64,000 bases of DNA, taken from Actinosynnema sp040640215. Lineage in GTDB: Bacteria; Actinomycetota; Actinomycetes; Mycobacteriales; Pseudonocardiaceae. The DNA lies in assembly GCF_040640215.1 (NCBI RefSeq), contig NZ_JBFABG010000005.1, forward strand, positions 62,001-126,000, given 5' to 3'. The notes below the pieces were generated by a model. The model was not told the DNA's origin, ran no database searches, and was given only the letters and a program-made list of their open reading frames with translations. The translations under genes were made by a program, and so were the position numbers. Positions 8,035 to 15,645 of this stretch are shown in pieces. Positions within the stretch are counted from its first letter, which is position 1, and every line of letters starts with the position of its first letter.

Positions 8035-8861
8035 GCGAACTCGGCGGCGTGGTCGAGGGCCCACTGCCGGAAGGTCAGCCCCGGCCGGCCCAGCACCGCC
8101 TCGACGTCCGGCGACACCCAGTCCATCCCACCTGCCCGCGCGCCGATCTCCAGGAACCACTCGGCGACCTCGGGCGGGTACAGGTCGCGCCACTGCTCCC
8201 GCGCCTGCTCCGGGGTGAGCTCCTCGAACCGCACCGGACGGCCCACCGCCTCGCCGATCAGCCGCACCGCGTCCCGCCGCACCACCGGCTCCGGCCCGGT
8301 CGGCTGGTAGGCGCGGCCCGCGTGCCCGTCCTCCAGCAGCGCCCGCACCGCCATCGCCGCGATGTCGTCCTCGTGCACCAGCGCGGTCGACCAACCGCCG
8401 AACGGGGCCCGCACGACGCTCTCCGCCCGCACCGACGCGGCCCATTCCCGGGTGTTGGCCATGAACTCGCCGGGGAACAGGTGCGTCCACGCCATCCCGG
8501 AGTCCTCGATCGCCTTGCGGAACACCCGGTGCCACGCCTCGAACGGGTCGTCGTCCGCCCGCGACGGGTCGTCGTGCCCCAGGTGCGTCAACCGCTCCAC
8601 CCCCGCGCGCACCAGCACGTCCACGATCTCCGGGCCATCGCCGCCCATCGACACCAGGTGCACCCGCGTCACCCCGCGCAACGCCGGGAGCAGCGACGAC
8701 GGCTCCGCGAACGTGCCGCCCACCACCTCGACCCCGACCGGCAGCCGGGCCCCGGCCGGGTCACGGGTCAACGCCCGCACCTCGACCCCCGCCGCCAGCA
8801 ACTGCCGCACCACACTGCCGCCCACGGTGCCCGTCGCACCCGTGACAAGAATAGGACCCAT
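8031..8861 (-). CDS. NmrA/SDR-type NAD(P)-binding protein
   Basis: A 276-residue atypical short-chain dehydrogenase/reductase. The Rossmann loop ILVTGATGTVGGSVVRQLL (GxxGxxG) binds NAD(P), and the next strand carries VRALTRDP. No YxxxK catalytic pair is evident, which puts it in the NmrA/QOR2/NAD(P)H-binding group that acts as redox sensor or quinone reductase. Mid-protein WTHLFPGEFMANT and the C-terminal PVRFEELTPEQAREQW are typical of that group. It is divergent from the HAD/APH/ACAD operon across a 135-base spacer containing an operator palindrome, so shared regulation is plausible. A second member of the family is at 32882-33799. Confidence 0.88.
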   Translation of the reverse strand: MGPILVTGATGTVGGSVVRQLLAAGVEVRALTRDPAGARLPVGVEVVGGTFAEPSSLLPALRGVTRVHLVSMGGDGPEIVDVLVRAGVERLTHLGHDDPSRADDDPFEAWHRVFRKAIEDSGMAWTHLFPGEFMANTREWAASVRAESVVRAPFGGWSTALVHEDDIAAMAVRALLEDGHAGRAYQPTGPEPVVRRDAVRLIGEAVGRPVRFEELTPEQAREQWRDLYPPEVAEWFLEIGARAGGMDWVSPDVEAVLGRPGLTFRQWALDHAAEFA

Positions 8862-8961
8862 GAATCCAACAAAACCATACCAGTCAAATGCGAACGCGGT
8901 GTTCACGTTTTCCGGAACGACCGCGCCATTCACCTTTCCGGCGTATTCCCGCGCTTTCCGG

Positions 8962-8990
8962 TTGCCCGCATACCGACCGGTCGGTACCCT
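8962..8990 (+). promoter_or_regulatory. promoter with repressor palindrome in its spacer (HAD-APH-ACAD operon)
   Basis: A TTGCCC -35 box (8962-8967) and TACCCT -10 box (8985-8990) are separated by exactly 17 bases. A 16-base perfect palindrome, TACCGACCGGTCGGTA, fills 8971-8986, so it lies inside the spacer and touches the -10 box. Palindromes of the ACCGACCGGTCGGT type are known operators of actinobacterial TetR-family repressors of acyl-CoA metabolism. A bound repressor would block RNA polymerase directly. The -10 box ends 6 nt before the GTG of the HAD gene, predicting a leaderless transcript. No TetR gene lies next to the operon. Confidence 0.75.
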
Positions 8991-8996
8991 CGTTGC

Positions 8997-9644
8997 GTGG
9001 CGGAACCCGGACGACGGATCGACGCGGTGGTGCTGGACTGGGGCGGCGTGCTCACGGTGCCCGTGCCCACCTTCATCGAAGACTGGCTGCACCGCGAGAA
9101 CGTCGACCGCGAGCGCTACGGCGCGACCATCCGCGCCTGGATGGGCCACGACGCCGCGCCCGACAACCCGGTGCACCGGCTGGAGACCGGCGCACTCCCG
9201 GTCGCCGAGTTCGAACGCCTGCTGGCCGCCGAGCTGCGCACCCCGACCGGTGCCGCCATCCCCCCGGACGACCTGCTGCGCCGCATGTTCGGCGCGGCCG
9301 AGACCGACCCGGCGATGGTCGCGCTCGTCCGCGACCTGCGCGACCGGGGCCTGCGCACGGTGCTGCTGTCGAACAGCTGGGGCGAGGGCTACCCCGAGGA
9401 ACTGCTGCTGGAGCTGTTCGACACCGTGGTCGTCAGCGGACGGGTCGGGCTGCGCAAACCCGACCCGCGCATCTTCGCCCACACCCTCGACGTCCTGGAC
9501 CTGCCCGCGCACCGCTGCGCGTTCGTCGACGACGCACCCGTCAACGTCGAAGCAGCGCGCGCCGCCGGCCTGCACGCCCACCGGCACACCGACGCCGAGT
9601 CCACCCGTACCGTCCTCGCCGCACTGCTGGGAGCCGCCGCATGA
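8997..9644 (+). CDS. HAD family hydrolase (ACAD10 HAD-domain counterpart)
   Basis: A 215-residue HAD phosphatase-like protein. Motif I is present as AVVLDWGGVLTVPV. The second position of the usual DxDGT is Trp here, as in epoxide-hydrolase-like HADs, so the general acid Asp is absent. Motif II is VLLSNSWGEG, and motifs III/IV are RKPDPRIF and AFVDDAPVNVEAA. It is the first gene of a three-gene operon (HAD, APH kinase, acyl-CoA dehydrogenase). In animal ACAD10 the same three domains are fused in this order. Its stop overlaps the APH start as ATGA. The substrate is unknown; a role in handling phosphorylated acyl-CoA is inferred from context. Confidence 0.88.
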   Translation: MAEPGRRIDAVVLDWGGVLTVPVPTFIEDWLHRENVDRERYGATIRAWMGHDAAPDNPVHRLETGALPVAEFERLLAAELRTPTGAAIPPDDLLRRMFGAAETDPAMVALVRDLRDRGLRTVLLSNSWGEGYPEELLLELFDTVVVSGRVGLRKPDPRIFAHTLDVLDLPAHRCAFVDDAPVNVEAARAAGLHAHRHTDAESTRTVLAALLGAAA

Positions 9645-10645
9645 GCGCACCGCCCGGCCTGGACCTCGACCGCCTGGCCGCCCACCTGGGCACGCCGCCG
9701 CTGACCGCCGAGCTCATCCCCGGCGGCCGGTCCAACCTGACCTACCGGCTCACCGACGGCACCGCCCGCTGGGTGCTGCGCCGCCCGCCGCTGGGCCACG
9801 TGCAGGCCACCGCGCACGACATGGCCCGCGAGCACCGCGTCATCACCGCCCTGGCCGGCACCGCCGTGCCCGTGCCGCGCACCGGGCACCTGTGCACCGA
9901 CCCCGACGTGCTCGGCGCGCCGTTCTACCTGATGCAGGAGGTGCCCGGGGTCGCCCTGCGGCACCGCGACCAGGCCCCGTGGCTCACCCCCGCCAAGGCC
10001 GCCGCGCTGTCCGGACGGCTCGTGGACGTGCTGGCCGACCTGCACGCCGTGGACCCGGACGCGGTCGGCCTGGGCGACTTCGGCCGCCCGGACGGGTTCC
10101 TGCGCCGCCAGGTCGCCCGCTGGAGCACCCAGCTCGACTCCTCCCGCAGCCGCGAGCTGCCCGGCGTCGACGAACTGCGCGACCGGCTCGCCGCCACCGT
10201 GCCCGACTCCCGGCGCGCCACGATCGTGCACGGCGACTACCGGCTGGACAACGTCCTGGTCACCGACGACCCGCCGGCGATCCGCGCGGTACTGGACTGG
10301 GAGATGGCCACCCTCGGCGACCCGCTGGCCGACCTCGGCCTGCTCTGCCTCTACTGGACCGGACCCGGCCCGGCCGACGACCCGATCACCGGCACCGCGG
10401 CCGCGCTGCCCGGCTTCGCCACCACCGACGAGCTGGTCGAGCGCTACGCCCGGCGCAGCGGCGCGGACGTCTCCGGCCTGGGCTGGTACACCGCGTTCGC
10501 CTGCTTCAAGCTCGCCGTGATCGTCGAAGGCATCCACTTCCGCCACACCACCGGCAAGACGGTCGGCGCGGGCTTCGACCGGATCGGCCGGCTCACCGCG
10601 CCGCTGCTCCGGCGGGGACTCGCCGCCACCGAGGGGGAGAACTAG
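9641..10645 (+). CDS. APH-fold acyl-CoA-associated phosphotransferase (ACAD10/11 kinase-domain counterpart)
   Basis: A 334-residue phosphotransferase. The opening IPGGRSNLTYRLTDG is the phosphate-binding loop of the group. The Brenner motif IVHGDYRLDNVLV and the metal-binding VLDWEMATLGDPLADLG are intact. This subgroup is known from the kinase domains of ACAD10/ACAD11 and from LvaA of the Pseudomonas levulinate pathway, where it phosphorylates the hydroxyl of 4-hydroxyacyl-CoA. That function is the leading hypothesis here, given the acyl-CoA dehydrogenase gene that begins immediately after its stop codon. Start ATG overlaps the HAD stop (ATGA). It is not likely to be an antibiotic kinase. Confidence 0.88.
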   Translation: MSAPPGLDLDRLAAHLGTPPLTAELIPGGRSNLTYRLTDGTARWVLRRPPLGHVQATAHDMAREHRVITALAGTAVPVPRTGHLCTDPDVLGAPFYLMQEVPGVALRHRDQAPWLTPAKAAALSGRLVDVLADLHAVDPDAVGLGDFGRPDGFLRRQVARWSTQLDSSRSRELPGVDELRDRLAATVPDSRRATIVHGDYRLDNVLVTDDPPAIRAVLDWEMATLGDPLADLGLLCLYWTGPGPADDPITGTAAALPGFATTDELVERYARRSGADVSGLGWYTAFACFKLAVIVEGIHFRHTTGKTVGAGFDRIGRLTAPLLRRGLAATEGEN

Positions 10646-11857
10646 GTGGACTTCGCCCACGACGCCACCACCGGGCACCTGCGCGGCACGCTGCTGCGGT
10701 TCATGGACGAGTTCGTGCACCCCGCCGAACCCGTCGCCGCCGCCCAGCTCGCCGCCGCCGCCGACCCGTGGGCCCGGCCCGCCGTCCTGGCCGACCTCAA
10801 GGCCGAAGCCCGCCGCCAGGGCCTGTGGAACCTGTTCCTGCCCGACACCGAGCACGGCGGCGGCCTGACCAACCTCCAGTACGCGCCGCTGGCCGAGATC
10901 ACCGGCCACAGCCCGCACCTGGCACCCGAGGCGCTCAACTGCGCCGCGCCGGACACCGGCAACATGGAGGTGCTGGCCATGTTCGGCACCGAGCGGCAGA
11001 AGCGGCGGTGGCTGCGGCCCCTGCTCGACGGCGAGATCCGCTCCGCGTTCTGCATGACCGAACCCGACACCGCCTCCTCCGACGCCACCAACATCGCCAC
11101 CCGCGTCGAACGCGACGGCGACCACTACGTGATCAACGGCCGCAAGTGGTGGTCCTCCGGCGCGATGAACCCCGACTGCGGGGTCTTCATCGTCATGGGC
11201 CAGACCGACCCCGCCGCCGAGCGCCACCGCCGCCAGTCGATGGTGCTGGTGCCCCGCGACACCCCGGGCGTGCGCGTCGAACGCGCGTTGCACGTGTTCG
11301 GCTACACCGACGCCGCGCACGGCGGCCACGCCGAGATCGTGTTCGACGACGTCCGGGTGCCCGCCGACCACCTCATCGCCGGCGAGGGCGAGGGCTTCGC
11401 GATCGCCCAGGCCCGCCTCGGGCCCGGCCGCGTCCACCACTGCATGCGGCTGGTCGGCATCGCCGAGCGCGCCCTGGAACTGCTCTGCCGCCGAGTCGCC
11501 GGACGCGTCGCGTTCGGCAAGCCGCTGGCCCGCCAGGGCGTGGTCCGGGAGTGGATCGCCGAATCCCGCGTGCGCATCGAACAGGCCCGGCTGCTGGTGC
11601 TCAAGACCGCGTGGCTGATGGACACCGTGGGCAACAAGGGCGCGCACACCGAGATCCAGGCCATCAAGATCGGCACGCCGCTGATGGCCGAGTGGGTGCT
11701 GGACAAGGCGATCCAGGCGCACGGCGCGGCCGGTGTCGGCCAGGACTACCCGCTGGCCGCCCTGTGGGCGCAGGCCCGGACGCTGCGCCTGGCCGACGGC
11801 CCCGACGAGGTGCACCGGATGTCGCTGGCCAAGCGCGAGCTCAGGAAGTACACGTAG
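10646..11857 (+). CDS. acyl-CoA dehydrogenase (ACAD10/11 type)
   Basis: A 403-residue flavoprotein of the acyl-CoA dehydrogenase fold. N-terminal helical domain; middle domain with AFCMTEPDTASSDATNI (flavin-contact TEP box) and INGRKWWSSGAMNP; C-terminal helical domain with GRVAFGKPLARQGVVREWIAESR and QAHGAAGVGQDYPLAALWAQ. The long N-terminal stretch and W-W-S-S-G motif resemble the ACAD10/11 branch, members of which convert 4-phosphoryl-acyl-CoA to enoyl-CoA in 4-hydroxyacid degradation. The GTG start directly abuts the APH stop (TAG then GTG). The chemistry is inferred from family and operon; whether it acts on 4-hydroxyacids is untested. Confidence 0.9.
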   Translation: MDFAHDATTGHLRGTLLRFMDEFVHPAEPVAAAQLAAAADPWARPAVLADLKAEARRQGLWNLFLPDTEHGGGLTNLQYAPLAEITGHSPHLAPEALNCAAPDTGNMEVLAMFGTERQKRRWLRPLLDGEIRSAFCMTEPDTASSDATNIATRVERDGDHYVINGRKWWSSGAMNPDCGVFIVMGQTDPAAERHRRQSMVLVPRDTPGVRVERALHVFGYTDAAHGGHAEIVFDDVRVPADHLIAGEGEGFAIAQARLGPGRVHHCMRLVGIAERALELLCRRVAGRVAFGKPLARQGVVREWIAESRVRIEQARLLVLKTAWLMDTVGNKGAHTEIQAIKIGTPLMAEWVLDKAIQAHGAAGVGQDYPLAALWAQARTLRLADGPDEVHRMSLAKRELRKYT

Positions 11858-11861
11858 GGGC

Positions 11862-12389
11862 GTGCGAGCCGAACCCCTGGACAGCAGCCGCCTCCGGCTC
11901 GAACCGCTGCGCGTCGAGCACGCCGAGGAGATGGCGGTCGTGCTGGCCGCACCGGAGCTCTACGCCTTCACCGGCGGCGAGCCGCCCGACGTGGCCGAAC
12001 TGCGCCGGCGCTACGCCCGCCAGGTGCTCGGGCGGTCGCGCGAGGGCGACCAGTGGTGGCTCAACTGGGTGGTGCGCCGCCACGACACCGGCCAGGCCGC
12101 CGGGTACGTCCAAGCCACCGTCGAGAACGGGCCGCCATGGGTCGGGAACCGGCCGCCGGCCGCCGAGATCGCCTGGGTCGTCGGCGTCGGGCACCAGGGC
12201 CGGGGCTTCGCGCAGGAGGCGGCGGGCCTCGTCGTCGGATGGCTGCGCGCCGCCGGGATCACCCGGTTCACCGCCCACGCGCACCCCGACCACGCCGCGT
12301 CCAACGCGGTCGCGCGGTGGATCGGCCTGGTCGCCACCGATGTCGTCGAGGACGGCGAACTGCTGTGGGAAACCCTGCCGACACCGTGA
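11862..12389 (+). CDS. GNAT family N-acetyltransferase
   Basis: A 175-residue RimJ/RimL-like acetyltransferase. It opens LDSSRLRLEPLRVEHAEEM, has substrate-strand residues WLNWVVRRHDTGQAAGYVQATV, and the acetyl-CoA loop HQGRGFAQEAAGLVVGWL (Q-x-x-G-x-A/G). Residues ASNAVARWIGL match the usual A..N..S..V..K/R.G.. helix. It begins 4 nt after the acyl-CoA dehydrogenase stop, so it is the last gene of the HAD/APH/ACAD transcript by position, although its function may be unrelated. Acceptor unknown; cytosolic. Confidence 0.85.
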   Translation: MRAEPLDSSRLRLEPLRVEHAEEMAVVLAAPELYAFTGGEPPDVAELRRRYARQVLGRSREGDQWWLNWVVRRHDTGQAAGYVQATVENGPPWVGNRPPAAEIAWVVGVGHQGRGFAQEAAGLVVGWLRAAGITRFTAHAHPDHAASNAVARWIGLVATDVVEDGELLWETLPTP

Positions 12390-12579
12390 CAGGCCCGGCC
12401 GGTGTCGACCGTCCGGTGTCGACCGTCCGGGGTGAACGGCTGAGGATCGCGGGCCTCCCCCACCCCAGCGCTCCTCAGGAACACCCCCGACCCCTCAGCG
12501 GTCTCTCAGCGTCTCAGTCCATTCACAGCTTGTGACCGGGATGCTCGGTGTCGATCACCCCCGACCCGAGGAGAAACCC
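12390..12579. other. first part of the 485-base gap before the phosphoribosyltransferase gene; no gene seen
   Basis: This is non-coding by inspection. It contains repeated CTCAG words in the stretch around 12474-12520 but no convincing hairpin terminator or RNA gene. It leads into a GAGGAG ribosome-binding-like sequence at 12568-12573 placed 6 nt before the GTG at 12580. Confidence 0.4.
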
Positions 12580-12874
12580 GTGGAACTCCCACCCACCCGC
12601 CGCCACGTACACACCGCCGCGACCGCCCTGCTATCCGCCCCTGCCTCCGCGACCGCCCTGCCGCCCGGCGCGGTCGACCGCAACCCGCTGTGGGACCGGC
12701 AGTGGGCGGGCCCGCGCGGGTGGCGGCGCGCACTGGGGGTGCGCGTCGCCGGTCACGCCTGGCCGACCGACCTGCCAACCGTGCTGCCCCCGGTCACCAG
12801 CGGCCCCGGCCTGCTCGACGAACCGCCCCCCACGCCACCGCGTGGTCCGGTTCGTCCGGTGACCGCGATGGACG
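12580..12874 (+). pseudogene. possible decayed secreted-protein gene (S8-peptidase-like start)
   Basis: A GTG at 12580 follows a good GAGGAG sequence with 6-nt spacing. The frame reads a signal-peptide-like N-terminus (two Arg, then ATALLSAPASATA) and then NPLWDRQWAGPRGW, which resembles the D-P-L-W-x-x-Q-W opening of secreted S8 serine peptidases. After that point the frame loses all subtilase character: no Asp, His or Ser motif follows. It runs on antisense through the phosphoribosyltransferase gene, where it becomes a compositional shadow. The likeliest reading is a truncated gene remnant; a short secreted peptide is an alternative. Confidence is low because the similarity is limited to a few residues. 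Confidence 0.3.
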
Positions 12875-13432
12875 TCATCCGCCCCCGGCCGACCGCCGAG
12901 GTCGGACACCGGAGAGCTCGTCGTGGCCCACCAGGGCGTGCACACCGCCCAACGCCTCCCTGGACGCCGCGCTCGTCTGGTCCACGACGACGGCGCACCC
13001 GACCCACCGGCCACCCGCGTCCTCCACCAACCCCCGCACTCCCCGCGCCTGGCTGCCGGTCTCGACCCAGTCGTCCACGAACAGCACCCGGTCGGCCGGC
13101 CCCAGCGACGCCCGCTGGATTCTCAAGACGTGCCGGAACCCCCGGTAGTCCGGTTCCGTCTCCCGGACCAGCTTCTCGCCGGGGAACAACCCGGCGGCCT
13201 TGCGCACCGCGACAAAACCCACCCCGAGTTCCCACGCCGCCGCCCCGCCGAGGAGGAAACCCCGCGACTCGACCCCGCACACCGCCGTGACCCCCGCCTC
13301 GCGGAAGGGCTCCACCAGCGCCCGGACGACCGCCTTGAAGGCATCGGCGTCCCGGAACACCGGCCACATGTCCGAGTGGCCGTCGACCCATCGGAACCGC
13401 TCCAGCAGGAGGTCGCGCGCCACGATCGTCAC
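12875..13432 (-). CDS. phosphoribosyltransferase (adenine/orotate PRTase-like)
   Basis: A 185-residue type I phosphoribosyltransferase. The PRPP-binding motif is VLFVDDWVETGSQARG (hydrophobic strand, two acidic residues, then the T/G/S loop). The pyrophosphate-loop region GVESRGFLLGGAAAWELGVGFVAVRKAAGLFPG is very close to adenine phosphoribosyltransferase. The N-terminus, with WPVFRDADAFKAVVRALVEPFREAG, also matches Apt. It would make a nucleotide from PRPP and a base, probably in purine salvage, but the Trp in VDDWVETGS replaces the usual Leu, so the base is uncertain. A second copy of apt elsewhere is likely. The start is a GTG. Confidence 0.8.
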   Translation of the reverse strand: MTIVARDLLLERFRWVDGHSDMWPVFRDADAFKAVVRALVEPFREAGVTAVCGVESRGFLLGGAAAWELGVGFVAVRKAAGLFPGEKLVRETEPDYRGFRHVLRIQRASLGPADRVLFVDDWVETGSQARGVRGLVEDAGGRWVGCAVVVDQTSAASREALGGVHALVGHDELSGVRPRRSAGGG

Positions 13433-13685
13433 GACAGTCGATCCTCCACCCGCCCGACGGCACGGCGCGACCGGTTTTCCGCCTCCCGGACGCCGATCGC
13501 GACGCCTGGGTCTGCGTGGCAGTCGAGTGCGACGCCACCCACCTCGCGGCAGCCGCAGCGGTGGTGCCTACGGTGGAGCTCGTCGGTCCGCGGCGGGTCG
13601 AGTTCGACGCCGCGTCCATGACCCCGGCGACGCGGGCGTGCGAGATCGTCACCGCGATCGCCGAGGCAGCGGTGGAGGGGGATGC
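13433..13685 (+). other. gap with an unassigned open frame ahead of the M20 peptidase gene
   Basis: One plus frame stays open from about 13468 and reads PVFRLPDADRDAWVCVAV followed by about 50 residues ending near the start of the M20 gene. The composition is protein-like, but there is no clear start codon with a ribosome-binding site, and the frame then runs into the M20 gene out of phase. A gene fragment or a chance opening are both possible; I cannot name a family. Confidence 0.25.
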
Positions 13686-14972
13686 ATGGCCGAGGACGTC
13701 GTCGACCTGTGCGCGGCGCTGCTGCGGTTCGACACCACCAACTACGGCGGCGGCGAGTCCGCCGGCGAACGCGAGGCCGCCGAGTTCGTCGCCACCCACC
13801 TGAACGACCTGGGCGTGCCCGCGTGCGTCCTGGAACCCGCGCCGCGCCGCTCCAACGTGCTCGCCCGGGTCCCCGGCACCGAACCGGAACTGCCCGCGCT
13901 GCTGGTCCAGGCCCACCTCGACGTGGTGCCCGCCGATCCCGCCGAGTGGAGCGTGCCGCCGTTCGCGGGCGTGGAACGCGACGGCTACCTGTGGGGGCGC
14001 GGCGCGGTCGACATGAAGGACATGGTCGCGATGGTGCTCTCCGTGGTCGGCGACTGGTCCCGCCAGGGCCGGCGGCCCCGCCGCGACGTCGTGCTGGCCT
14101 TCGTCGCCGACGAGGAGGACCAGGGGGAGTACGGCGCGACCTGGCTCGTGGAGCACCAGCGCGATTACTTCGCCGGCGTCACGGCCGCGATCAGCGAATC
14201 CGGCGGTTTCTCCCACCGGGTCGGCGACCACCGCCTCTACCCCATCGGCACCGCCGAGCGCGGCAGCTCCCACCTGCGGCTCACCGCACGCGGCCGGGCC
14301 GGTCACGGTTCGCGCCGCAACACCGACAACGCCGTGGTGCACCTGATCGAGGCCCTCGCCCGGATCACCGCCCTGCACCACCCGGTGCGGCTGACCCCGA
14401 CCGTGCGGGCGTTCCTGGAACGCACCGGGCACGCGCTGGGCGTCGAGGTCGACCTGTCCGACGTGGACGGCACGCTGGCCCGGTTCGGCACGGCGGCGGC
14501 GCTGGCCGAGTCGACCGTCCGCAACAGCACCACCCCCACCCTGCTCACCGCCGGGTACAAGGTCAACGTCATCCCCGGCACCGCGACCGCCGAGATCGAC
14601 GTGCGGACCCTGCCGGGCACCGTGGACGAGCTGATGGCCTCCCTCGACGCCGTGCTCGGCCCGCACGTCACCCGCGAGCTCATCGAGGACCTGCCGCCGG
14701 TGCAGGCCCCGATCGACTCGCCGTGGTTCGAGGCCATGGCCGACGCGCTGCGCGCCGAGGACCCGGAGGCGGTCGTCGTGCCGTACTGCATGGGCGGGGG
14801 CACCGACGCCAAGGCGTTCAGCCGGCTGGGCATCGACTGCTACGGCTTCGCCCCGCTCTCGCTGCCCGAGGGCTACGACTACCGCGCCATGGCGCACGGC
14901 GTGGACGAGCGCGTCCCCGTCGACGGTCTGCGGTTCGGCACCCGCGTGCTGGACCGGTTCCTGTCGTCCTGA
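13686..14972 (+). CDS. M20/M25/M40 family metallo-hydrolase
   Basis: A 428-residue dinuclear zinc peptidase of the M20 family. The metal and catalytic residues are visible in order: LLVQAHLDVVPAD (His, Asp), LWGRGAVDMKDMVA (bridging Asp), LAFVADEEDQGEYG (general-base Glu and ligand Glu), and the C-terminal CMGGGTDAKAFSRLGI with MAHGVDERVPVDGL (last His ligand). The lid/dimerisation domain lies between residues of roughly 200 and 310. It would hydrolyse dipeptides or N-acylated amino acids in the cytosol. The ATG follows a GGAGGGGG stretch at 13674-13680 that can serve as ribosome-binding site. It is convergent with the MarR gene. Confidence 0.9.
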   Translation: MAEDVVDLCAALLRFDTTNYGGGESAGEREAAEFVATHLNDLGVPACVLEPAPRRSNVLARVPGTEPELPALLVQAHLDVVPADPAEWSVPPFAGVERDGYLWGRGAVDMKDMVAMVLSVVGDWSRQGRRPRRDVVLAFVADEEDQGEYGATWLVEHQRDYFAGVTAAISESGGFSHRVGDHRLYPIGTAERGSSHLRLTARGRAGHGSRRNTDNAVVHLIEALARITALHHPVRLTPTVRAFLERTGHALGVEVDLSDVDGTLARFGTAAALAESTVRNSTTPTLLTAGYKVNVIPGTATAEIDVRTLPGTVDELMASLDAVLGPHVTRELIEDLPPVQAPIDSPWFEAMADALRAEDPEAVVVPYCMGGGTDAKAFSRLGIDCYGFAPLSLPEGYDYRAMAHGVDERVPVDGLRFGTRVLDRFLSS

Positions 14973-15003
14973 CCGCGCGCCCGCCGCCGGCCGCGACCCC
15001 CGG

Positions 15004-15435
15004 CTACAGGTACGGGTCGGTGATCTCCCGCAGCCGGGCCAGCGCGTCGCGCAGCCCCGCCATCCGGCGCTGCCCCAGGTGGGCGGTCCACTCGGCCTCG
15101 ACGTCGGCGATCACCGCGGCGGTGATCGGCATGGCGGTCAGCCCGCGCCGGGCGACGCGCACCAGGCGGGCGCGCGCGTCGGTCGGGTCCGGGGTGCGCT
15201 CCACGTACCCGCCGCGCGCCAACTGGTCGACCAGGAACCCCGCGGTCTGCTTGGTGACCTGCGCCGCCTCGGCCAGCTCGGTCAGCCGCGACCCGTTGGG
15301 GCCGATCCGCTGGAAGATCCGCGCCTGGGCGGTGGTGATGTCGTCGAACCCGGCCTCGGCCAGCGCCGCGAACACCCGGTTCTCCAGTTCCCGGTACGGG
15401 ATGTAGAGCAGCAGGCCGATGTTGAGGTCCGCCAA
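15004..15435 (-). CDS. MarR family transcriptional regulator
   Basis: A 143-residue winged-helix regulator. The recognition region is GSRLTELAEAAQVTKQTAGFLVDQLARGGYV and the wing is RTPDPTDARARLVRVARRG; ITTAQARIFQRI precedes them. I prefer a TTG start (protein LADLNIGLLLYIPYREL): an AAGGAG sequence ends 5 nt before it, whereas the GTG two codons earlier directly abuts that sequence. The upstream region carries a GCTGA/TCAGC inverted repeat (15463-15481), a likely autoregulatory operator. The regulated partner gene is not obvious because the next gene upstream on this strand is PucR-type, and the spacer between them is about 200 bases. Confidence 0.85.
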   Translation of the reverse strand: MADLNIGLLLYIPYRELENRVFAALAEAGFDDITTAQARIFQRIGPNGSRLTELAEAAQVTKQTAGFLVDQLARGGYVERTPDPTDARARLVRVARRGLTAMPITAAVIADVEAEWTAHLGQRRMAGLRDALARLREITDPYL

Positions 15436-15462
15436 CGTCACTCCTTCGCGATGGTCAGAGAA

Positions 15463-15481
15463 GCTGATAAAAGTAGTCAGC
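15463..15481. promoter_or_regulatory. candidate MarR operator
   Basis: GCTGA, nine AT-rich bases, TCAGC form an inverted repeat about 28 bases upstream of the MarR start. It is the only AT-rich patch in the spacer, which suits autoregulation. The rest of 15482-15645 shows no gene. Confidence 0.45.
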
Positions 15482-15645
15482 GTATCGGCCCATCCCGACG
15501 TGGCCGGCGAGGCACCGACAGCCCCTGCGACACGCACCGGACCAACGGCCCGCCCGCCATCGCGCGCCCCGGGGGCCGGCCCCGCTCGAACGCCCTCTGC
15601 CGCCGGCCTGCCACCTCCGGCCGTCCTCGGCCTCCGGCCGGGTGC

